From IMG/VR virus record IMGVR_UViG_3300027754_005796, positions 108,834 to 172,833 of that record: 64,000 nucleotides of DNA. One strand, given 5' to 3'. Origin of the DNA: a virus. The translations under genes and the position numbers were made by a program. Every line of letters starts with the position of its first letter. Within the stretch, counting starts at the first letter, position 1. The notes under the pieces are model-generated. The model saw only the letters and a program-made list of their open reading frames with translations, did no database searches and was not told the DNA's origin. This document shows, piece by piece, positions 58,636 through 64,000 of this stretch.

Positions 58636-59255
58636 GATACTACCCTTTTTTCTTTTTTGATGCGCTCAGTTTCTTGACGGACCTCTCGGTTTGTTTTGAT
58701 GATTTGGTATAAATCTTCGGAACTAAAGCTGCCACGATTTTCTCGCATCCATCTTTTTGCGATATATGTATTAGGTTCTGTTAGAAAAAACCCATAACCC
58801 TCTGGTGGATCGGGAAAAAGGAATTTTCGTGCAAACTTGTAATAGACAGGCATCATTTTTGGGTCTGCTGCCGAAAACAATAAGGCGTTGATTGGTTTGT
58901 TTTGTTTTTCTTGAATTTCAAATATCTTCTTGATTCCAAGCAAAACATTTTTGTAAACCAAATTAGCTGCCATACCTGAAATTCCGCTGAGTGCGACTCC
59001 TGTGTCGCCTGAAAAATAAATTTTAAATCCGTTTTCTATACGATGGCCTCGATGTAAAGGAGAGGCTTTAATTGCATTCATAGTGAACGGTTTTTTTTGT
59101 ATTTCGCCATTCACTTCCATTTTGACATCAAATTCATAAATATGGCCCATAGACCAACTATCGATGTGGATGTCCTTTGTGGATTGCATGAGATCGTACA
59201 GTTCATGCAGGCTGTCAAAATTGCCAAGTGCCAAGAATTCTTTAAAACTTTTCAT
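58632..59255 (-). CDS. Targeting-motif protein with shared domain, paralogue
   Basis: 207 residues. MKSFKEFLALGNF, then IYFSGDTGVALSGISGMAAN, LVYKNVLLGIKKIFEIQEKQ and NALLFSAADPKMMPVYYKFA followed by FFLTEPNTYIAKRWM. It aligns with the 57619 protein along its whole domain. ATGA overlaps join it to both neighbours, so three motif-bearing genes form one coupled operon. Confidence 0.75.
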   Translation of the reverse strand: MKSFKEFLALGNFDSLHELYDLMQSTKDIHIDSWSMGHIYEFDVKMEVNGEIQKKPFTMNAIKASPLHRGHRIENGFKIYFSGDTGVALSGISGMAANLVYKNVLLGIKKIFEIQEKQNKPINALLFSAADPKMMPVYYKFARKFLFPDPPEGYGFFLTEPNTYIAKRWMRENRGSFSSEDLYQIIKTNREVRQETERIKKEKRVVS

Positions 59256-59902
59256 GCAGCCACCGCAGGTATTGTTTTGGGAATGGGCATTCCAAGACGC
59301 TTAAGTTGTGTATCGATTGCATCTTTGATGATTTTCGTGTCAATCGTGTGTCCCATTCCGTAAGTTCTGAGTTCAAAGCCGTATCTATCTCGCAACTCGT
59401 AGCTGTATCTGGGCAGGACTTGATTGTCTCTTTCGCCCTGAATAATGATTGTGTCTTCTGGCAAATCCGAAGGGTCTGTGCCAAATATTTTCCAAGCAGG
59501 AGCTCCCAACACGAACTTGGAGTGAGGATAATTATGTGCCACCTGCATGACTACAGCGCCGCCTTGACTTGTGCCTACTACCACATCAGGAACAAAGTCC
59601 GTGTCTTTCATTTCCGTATCGTGTTTTTTTACATTCGTAGCCATATGTGATGGCCCCAAGTCCTTGTATCGGTCACCCAACAATTGCTTTACTGGTTCAA
59701 ATTGTTTCAAAAATCCGAGATATGCTGCAAAACGGTTGGTTGTTGTTCCAATCTGCTTTACATCATAACCTTGCGCAGCAAGTTCACGAGGGCCTTGTCC
59801 CCTGCTGCCCATTCCCGTAATCCAAAGCACTTTTGGAGCTACAAAATTCTGTTCTGTAAACCTTCTGCTTTTGGATTTCATCCATTGGTAAAAGTTCTGC
59901 AT
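59252..59902 (-). CDS. Alpha/beta hydrolase-like protein with targeting motif
   Basis: 216 residues. MQNFYQWMKSKSRR begins with the shared motif. PKVLWITGMGSRGQGPRELA is the first strand and oxyanion loop; VVVGTSQGGAVVMQVA holds the nucleophile elbow (GTSQGG, 110-115). IIIQGERDNQVLP gives the Asp loop, and RTYGMGHTID the His. The triad is complete, so it should be an active esterase, lipase or peptidase. First gene of the three-gene operon. Confidence 0.8.
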   Translation of the reverse strand: MQNFYQWMKSKSRRFTEQNFVAPKVLWITGMGSRGQGPRELAAQGYDVKQIGTTTNRFAAYLGFLKQFEPVKQLLGDRYKDLGPSHMATNVKKHDTEMKDTDFVPDVVVGTSQGGAVVMQVAHNYPHSKFVLGAPAWKIFGTDPSDLPEDTIIIQGERDNQVLPRYSYELRDRYGFELRTYGMGHTIDTKIIKDAIDTQLKRLGMPIPKTIPAVAA

Positions 59903-60002
59903 TTCTTAACCTCAACTTATATAGTTTTTTGCACATTTTTGTTGCAATCATTTATGGCTTGTGGTAAGATGAGTTCAATAATTTTCACATGGGGTGACAA
60001 AA

Positions 60003-60881
60003 ATGGACTACTATGATATTCCCGAACAGTTTGATGACATTAATCAAATCGTTGATTTTACACGACTCAGGCGTTGTAATGATTTGTGTTGGAAATGGGC
60101 GCAGCGATTAGGCGTAAAGAAGCAATACTACCTCCGTTTCGCAGTCCGTATGCGAAATGATTTGGAAGGTCTTAAAAATCAATTAGAAGTGCGATACCGT
60201 TGCCAGTTTGTAAAAGACTGCAAGGTTATGTTCTATGCGATGGAAGTTGAAGAAATCTTGGTCAAACAATATACGGCTATGATTTTTTCAATTTACAGGA
60301 GATTGCGGATTCCACAAAACGAGTACGAGGAGTTGATTACAGAGGGACTTGTTGCTATCAGAAATGCTGTGTGGCATTTTCGCAACATCAGCGGTGCAAA
60401 AGCTAGTTTCACAACCTTTTGCTACAATTCCATAATGCTTCGCATCCGTGGAATACGAATTAAGGACTATAAAAAAAGACAACGCATGGGTCATATGAAC
60501 AACTTATCCGATATGTCGGAAAATTTCAGCTTCGATATTTTTTCCAAAGATTATTCGCAAAATCTCGAGGAATTTAATCCAAGTTGTGAAATTGATAGTA
60601 TTTTGAAGCTTTGCGAATTAACAGAAAAAGAAACCTACTTAATTCGCAGCTTTATGAGCCGTTTTCAGGGCGGACATTTTGAGGATCGACCGGATGGTCG
60701 TTGGTATGACAATTTTATTCAAAAATTTCCTAATCCCCGATTTAATGCAAATTATTCACGACAAGGAGTTTATAATCAGCTTGTCAGGGTGCAGATGAAA
60801 ATTCTTTACATTATGAAAAAACATAAAAAGGTAGATCAAAAATTTGAGCTTCCTTTGAGTTTGAAGCAAATATATCATTAA
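60003..60881 (+). CDS. Divergent sigma-factor-like protein
   Basis: 292 residues from ATG 60003, with GGGGTGA upstream. IPQNEYEELITEGLVAIRNA followed by VWHFRNISGAKASFTTFCYN resembles sigma region 2 (core binding and -10 reading). The C-terminal half is less clear, with a possible region 4 near SRQGVYNQLVRVQMKILYIM. It is the third sigma-like gene here and probably recognises a phage promoter class. Confidence 0.65.
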   Translation: MDYYDIPEQFDDINQIVDFTRLRRCNDLCWKWAQRLGVKKQYYLRFAVRMRNDLEGLKNQLEVRYRCQFVKDCKVMFYAMEVEEILVKQYTAMIFSIYRRLRIPQNEYEELITEGLVAIRNAVWHFRNISGAKASFTTFCYNSIMLRIRGIRIKDYKKRQRMGHMNNLSDMSENFSFDIFSKDYSQNLEEFNPSCEIDSILKLCELTEKETYLIRSFMSRFQGGHFEDRPDGRWYDNFIQKFPNPRFNANYSRQGVYNQLVRVQMKILYIMKKHKKVDQKFELPLSLKQIYH

Positions 60882-61318
60882 CAAATTTCTTCCAGACCGA
60901 ATTGCATGGGACTGCCGTGACGGCTGGATTCAAGCTCGTTTACAATTTTTTTGATACGGTCACGGATTGCACTATAGTATTTGATACCAGTTTCTATCTG
61001 TTTCTCTTTTGAGTCATCGATGTCGCCGTAGACAAGGATGGCAAAGGTTGCTGCAAAAAAGTCATTTTTGTTTTTTTGCAATCTTGCCGTAACAGTTGCC
61101 GTGACATGTTCGGCAATTTGTGCGTCTGTGATTTGGCTTTGGCGCACGAATTCTGCGTAATTTACAGCCTTGCTCAGGCCCAAAGCTCTTTTTAAATCTA
61201 ACGAAAACTTGCAGTTAATAGTGCCTTCTGACAGGTCAACATGGACATTTTCCTCATCAAAGGATTCTTGGTAAAAGTGGGAATTGTTGTCGTAGAATAG
61301 GGTGATTTTGGTACTCAT
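60878..61318 (-). CDS. Unknown protein
   Basis: 146 residues with AGGAG before the ATG. A beta-rich start (KITLFYDNNSHFYQESFDEE) and helical end (ETGIKYYSAIRDRIKKIVNE). Not recognised. Converges on the sigma-like gene. Confidence 0.65.
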   Translation of the reverse strand: MSTKITLFYDNNSHFYQESFDEENVHVDLSEGTINCKFSLDLKRALGLSKAVNYAEFVRQSQITDAQIAEHVTATVTARLQKNKNDFFAATFAILVYGDIDDSKEKQIETGIKYYSAIRDRIKKIVNELESSRHGSPMQFGLEEIC

Positions 61319-61487
61319 TTGTTTCTCCTCTGGATTTCTTGATTGAATCTATCCTAAAATTAGCGTCAACGGAAGCTTTTTTCCATGACTTTAGAGTTAA
61401 TTCTGGTGTATGGCTTGTTAGAAGCGTGGTAAAGAGATTTGCACAGTTGAATCTTGTGCAATTTAACAATCTTTATGGAGGATTTCG

Positions 61488-61874
61488 ATGAGCGCCCAAT
61501 ATACCACAACTAGAGATTCCTTTAATCAAGGAATTCGTGAACTTTTTCTGCAAAGAACTCGCAGACTGCTCAAGCTTTTGAAAAACAATGCTCCAGAAAC
61601 GATAATTTTTAACGAAATCAACCTGTTATACAGCGATTTGCCTGCTTTTGATGCAGATTACAAAAAATTTGTTTCTGAGCGTGCTGAAAAAGATATCGTT
61701 GTTGTAAAATCGAGATTTGGGCTTTGCAAAAATTCTGGATGTTACAATCCGACCAAAAAAATTCAGGATGGTCTCTGCAAGGAATGTCAGAACAGTTGTG
61801 CAGATTATGAGGTGTTTTTTCAAGAGCTTGTGAAGCGTGCTCAGAAAGCTCCTGAAGAAGTAGAGGCTGTGTAA
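61488..61874 (+). CDS. Zinc-finger-type protein
   Basis: 128 residues with GGAGG before the ATG. A helical N-terminal half (GIRELFLQRTRRLLKLLKNN) leads to a Cys cluster LCKNSGCYNP...GLCKECQNSC that could bind one zinc. Ends at a clear terminator. Function unknown. Confidence 0.65.
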   Translation: MSAQYTTTRDSFNQGIRELFLQRTRRLLKLLKNNAPETIIFNEINLLYSDLPAFDADYKKFVSERAEKDIVVVKSRFGLCKNSGCYNPTKKIQDGLCKECQNSCADYEVFFQELVKRAQKAPEEVEAV

Positions 61875-61899
61875 CCTCACTTAAAAAATTTTCCTCACA

Positions 61900-61926
61900 C
61901 CGGAGGCATAAAACCCTCCGGGTTTT
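61900..61926 (+). terminator. Intrinsic terminator
   Basis: CCGGAGG and CCTCCGG, stem of 7 bp, followed by GTTTTTATTT. Confidence 0.85.
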
Positions 61927-61939
61927 TATTTACCCAGCA

Positions 61940-61948
61940 CTAAATAAA
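61940..61948 (+). promoter_or_regulatory. CTAAATA late-promoter-like box
   Basis: CTAAATAAA, 32 nt before the ATG of the following motif-bearing gene, with AAGGAG between them. Confidence 0.45.
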
Positions 61949-61971
61949 ATTAATTGTCTGAAGGAGATACC

Positions 61972-62736
61972 ATGAAAAGATTTGGAAAGTGGCTTGAAAG
62001 TCGTGATCATAGTTTGGTTGAAGAAATTTCTGCCGAGGACATGAAGCGTCATGATTTTGATGCCATGCAATACGCACAACAAACTTTAAAAACTCATAAA
62101 GAACGCTCAGAACAACAAGAGGCTGTAAAGAATCTTGAGACTATTAAAAATCATTTGCAAGATTGGGTTGGTCATGACAAATTTGGCGCTGCCAAGCTGA
62201 AATATATCGCAGCAATCATTCAAACTCACGGCAAAGACCAATTCCCTCATCATGCATACGCAGAATTAGATGATCTGCACAAGGTTGCCAAATTGCTTGG
62301 CAAGGATGAACTTGAAAAAGCCATCGGTGAAAAAGAAGTTCTGAAACAAATTGCACATGCTGTTGAGTCTGATTGGGATACTGAAATTTGGCCCTCCATT
62401 CACGACAAGCAGGCTTCTGATCTTTATGGCAACGACACAGATGCTGTAGAGCAACCCGATGTTCCGGGTATGGAAGATCACTCTCATGGCGACTTGGGCA
62501 AACATTTTGCCGACTTCACAGTTGCTCACATGTTGCATTTGATCAACAAGCTTCAGCACAGCCTAAAGCAAAAGCATGATGATGAGGATAAAGTCAAAAT
62601 GGGAGTAGACAAACCAATTCAACCCCATGATCCCACACCATCTCCTGCTTCCGATGCACAAAAGCAAGACGGCCAAGAAAAGCCAAAGCAAGGAGGTGAC
62701 AATGTCATGATGCCTCCCCAGCATTCTGAGAATTAA
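61972..62736 (+). CDS. Helical protein with targeting motif
   Basis: 254 residues from ATG 61972, with AAGGAGATACC upstream. MKRFGKWLESRDHSLVEEIS starts with the shared motif and an L-E site. Long charged helices follow (HDFDAMQYAQQTLKTHKERS, FADFTVAHMLHLINKLQHSL) and a Gln/Pro/Lys-rich C-terminus. It could be a scaffold or internal head protein; no enzyme motif seen. Confidence 0.7.
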   Translation: MKRFGKWLESRDHSLVEEISAEDMKRHDFDAMQYAQQTLKTHKERSEQQEAVKNLETIKNHLQDWVGHDKFGAAKLKYIAAIIQTHGKDQFPHHAYAELDDLHKVAKLLGKDELEKAIGEKEVLKQIAHAVESDWDTEIWPSIHDKQASDLYGNDTDAVEQPDVPGMEDHSHGDLGKHFADFTVAHMLHLINKLQHSLKQKHDDEDKVKMGVDKPIQPHDPTPSPASDAQKQDGQEKPKQGGDNVMMPPQHSEN

Positions 62737-62750
62737 TCTCTAGGAGGAAT

Positions 62751-62954
62751 ATGGAATTTCCAAGTTCAAATTGTGCGGATTTTATTAAAAAAGGTTATGT
62801 GCCTTTTACGGTAAGAAACACTAATTGCTACATGTGCAAATTTAGAAGGCCAAATATTTATCTTGACAATTTAGAGTATCTGAAAACGGAGTTCGGTGGT
62901 TCGTTGCAAGAAGTAGTTTTGGTTACAGAAAGCGGATGCTACTTGAGAAAATAA
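62751..62954 (+). CDS. Small Cys-containing protein
   Basis: 67 residues with TAGGAGG before the ATG. SNCADFIKKGYVPFTVRNTN followed by CYMCKFRR and SGCYLRK: four or five cysteines that could bind metal. Precedes the fibre gene. Confidence 0.65.
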   Translation: MEFPSSNCADFIKKGYVPFTVRNTNCYMCKFRRPNIYLDNLEYLKTEFGGSLQEVVLVTESGCYLRK

Positions 62955-62958
62955 CAAT

Positions 62959-64000
62959 ATGGTTAAACAACTGACTGTAAAAATTAGTGAACTTCCAAAT
63001 CTGCAAGAGATGCATGATGACACAATCATGGCAGTTGTTGATTCGGGAATTACACAACAAACATCGGTAGTTGATCTCAAGGATTATATTCTTAATGGCG
63101 CTCAAGGTGGTGGCAATCAAGGCAATCAAGGGAATCAAGGCAATCAAGGCAATCAAGGCAATCAAGGCAATCAAGGCAATCAAGGGAATCAAGGCAATCA
63201 AGGCAATCAAGGCAATCAAGGCAATCAAGGTAATCAAGGTAATCAAGGTTTTCAGGGTAGTCAAGGAGCACAAGGCGCTCAAGGTGATACAGGTTTAGGA
63301 GCCCAAGGTGATATAGGAGCACAAGGCGATGCTGGTTTCGGATCACAAGGTGACATAGGAGCACAAGGTGCTCAGGGTGATGCAGGTTTCGGAGCTCAAG
63401 GTGATATAGGTGCTCAGGGTGATATAGGAGCTCAAGGAGCGCAAGGTGATGCAGGTTTTGGAGCCCAAGGCGACATAGGAGCTCAAGGAGCGCAAGGTGA
63501 TGCAGGTTTTGGAGCCCAAGGTGATATAGGTGCTCAGGGTGATATAGGAGCTCAAGGAGCTCAAGGAGCTCAAGGTAATGCAGGTTTTGGAGCCCAAGGT
63601 GATATAGGAGCACAAGGCGATGCTGGTTTCGGATCACAAGGTGCTCAGGGTGATGCAGGTTTCGGAGCTCAAGGTGATATAGGAGCACAGGGCGATGCAG
63701 GTTTCGGAGCCCAAGGTGATATAGGAGCACAGGGCGATGCAGGTTTCGGAGCTCAAGGCGATATAGGCGCTCAAGGCGATATAGGAGCACAAGGCGATGC
63801 AGGTTTCGGAGCACAAGGTGATATAGGAGCACAGGGCGATGCTGGTTTCGGAGCCCAAGGTGACATAGGATCACAAGGTGCTCAGGGTGATGCAGGTTTC
63901 GGAGCTCAAGGTGATATAGGCGCTCAGGGTGATATAGGAGCTCAAGGCGACATAGGAGCTCAAGGAGCGCAAGGTGATGCAGGTTTTGGAGCCCAAGGCG
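62959..64000 (+). CDS. Collagen-like fibre protein, 3' end outside the window
   Basis: At least 347 residues, open to the window end. The N-terminus (VKQLTVKISELPNLQEMHDD, then TIMAVVDSGITQQTSVVDLK) resembles the short anchoring head of phage fibres. It is followed by 15 GNQ units, a GFQGSQGAQ bridge and a long GAQ/GDI/GDA collagen region with regular GF insertions. Gly-x-y repeats form triple helices, so this is likely a trimeric tail fibre or virion surface filament. A large minus-strand frame opposite is a shadow. Confidence 0.85.
   Translation, partial: MVKQLTVKISELPNLQEMHDDTIMAVVDSGITQQTSVVDLKDYILNGAQGGGNQGNQGNQGNQGNQGNQGNQGNQGNQGNQGNQGNQGNQGNQGNQGFQGSQGAQGAQGDTGLGAQGDIGAQGDAGFGSQGDIGAQGAQGDAGFGAQGDIGAQGDIGAQGAQGDAGFGAQGDIGAQGAQGDAGFGAQGDIGAQGDIGAQGAQGAQGNAGFGAQGDIGAQGDAGFGSQGAQGDAGFGAQGDIGAQGDAGFGAQGDIGAQGDAGFGAQGDIGAQGDIGAQGDAGFGAQGDIGAQGDAGFGAQGDIGSQGAQGDAGFGAQGDIGAQGDIGAQGDIGAQGAQGDAGFGAQG
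63112..63246 (+). repeat. Fifteen 9-bp units coding for GNQ
   Basis: GGCAATCAA repeated 15 times with only third-base changes (GGG, GGT), followed by a less regular collagen repeat to the window end. Confidence 0.95.

Noticed and set aside
63112-63246. Regular repeat considered as a CRISPR array
   Set aside because: Units are 9 bp with no spacers and are in frame with a collagen-like protein.
62923-63874. Minus-strand ORFs rich in Leu/His/Arg or Ile/Ala/Leu repeats
   Set aside because: They are antisense readings of the collagen repeat; the plus-strand frame has a fibre-like N-terminus and Gly-x-y pattern.
1-64000. Global recoding of TGA
   Set aside because: TGA ends many intact genes, often as ATGA overlaps, so it is a working stop codon despite the one suspicious in-frame TGA at 37501-37503.

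Overview
The window reads as part of the genome of a very large, T4-like tailed phage (or a closely related large element) whose host is probably a planctomycete. No terminase, portal or major capsid gene lies in the window, so this rests on indirect signs. (1) Densely packed short operons on both strands, many joined by ATGA or TAATG stop/start overlaps. (2) At least a dozen unrelated proteins that begin with the same short motif (M-x-x-F-x-x-[FW]-[LIFY], then an acidic residue), which resembles the capsid-targeting peptide of T4 internal proteins. (3) CTAAATA boxes, like T4 late promoters, about 30 nt before several of those genes. (4) Many small phage-type ORFs and a collagen-like fibre gene. 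Host signs are a DUF1559-type pseudopilin-like protein, two CsrA proteins, a ClpX, and two small DNA-binding proteins of kinds common in planctomycetes. Most genes are AT-rich; a few (15195-16448, 17347-17814, 24987-25844, 45540-47726) have clearly higher GC and different codon choice.

Layout. 1-5.7 kb: two large tandem paralogues of unknown function, a Pth2-type peptidyl-tRNA hydrolase and an HNH nuclease. 5.7-14.2 kb: a membrane-anchored BCS1-like AAA ATPase, CsrA, a SprT-like metalloprotease, and a group of glycosyltransferases and methyltransferases. 14.4-19.6 kb: a covalent nucleotidyltransferase (ligase fold), a ParB-like protein, a second CsrA, two small DNA-binding proteins and ClpX. 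19.6-20.0 kb: a Trp-Ser (TGGTCT) repeat locus sitting in a broken phosphoesterase gene. 20-28.2 kb: glycosyltransferase, sigma factor, T4 Rnl1-like RNA ligase, a YqgE-like protein and the pseudopilin-like gene. 28.4-45.5 kb: many small genes, an HNH protein, an SMR-like membrane protein, a carboxypeptidase-like protein, an intein-interrupted gene, a CAP-domain lipoprotein and the first group of capsid-targeting-motif genes. 45.5-51.1 kb: SNF2 helicase, secreted Cys-rich protein, UvsE, sigma factor and a SET-domain protein. 51.2-54.7 kb: two ParB-like paralogues with PGAPAV repeats, an N-terminal duplicate pseudogene and the second Trp-Ser repeat locus. 54.7-64 kb: P-loop kinase, thioredoxin, HNH, a second group of motif-bearing proteins (nucleotidyltransferase, alpha/beta hydrolase, two paralogues), a sigma-like factor, and the 5' part of the collagen-like fibre gene.

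How it may work together (inference): three sigma-like factors and at least two recurrent promoter-like motifs suggest staged transcription. The late class would supply proteins that are packaged in the head and delivered with the DNA. CsrA, ClpX, Pth2 and the SET protein would act on host translation, proteolysis and proteins. UvsE, SNF2, the RNA ligase and the ligase-like protein would handle nucleic-acid repair. The glycosyltransferases and methyltransferases would modify a phage or host surface glycan.
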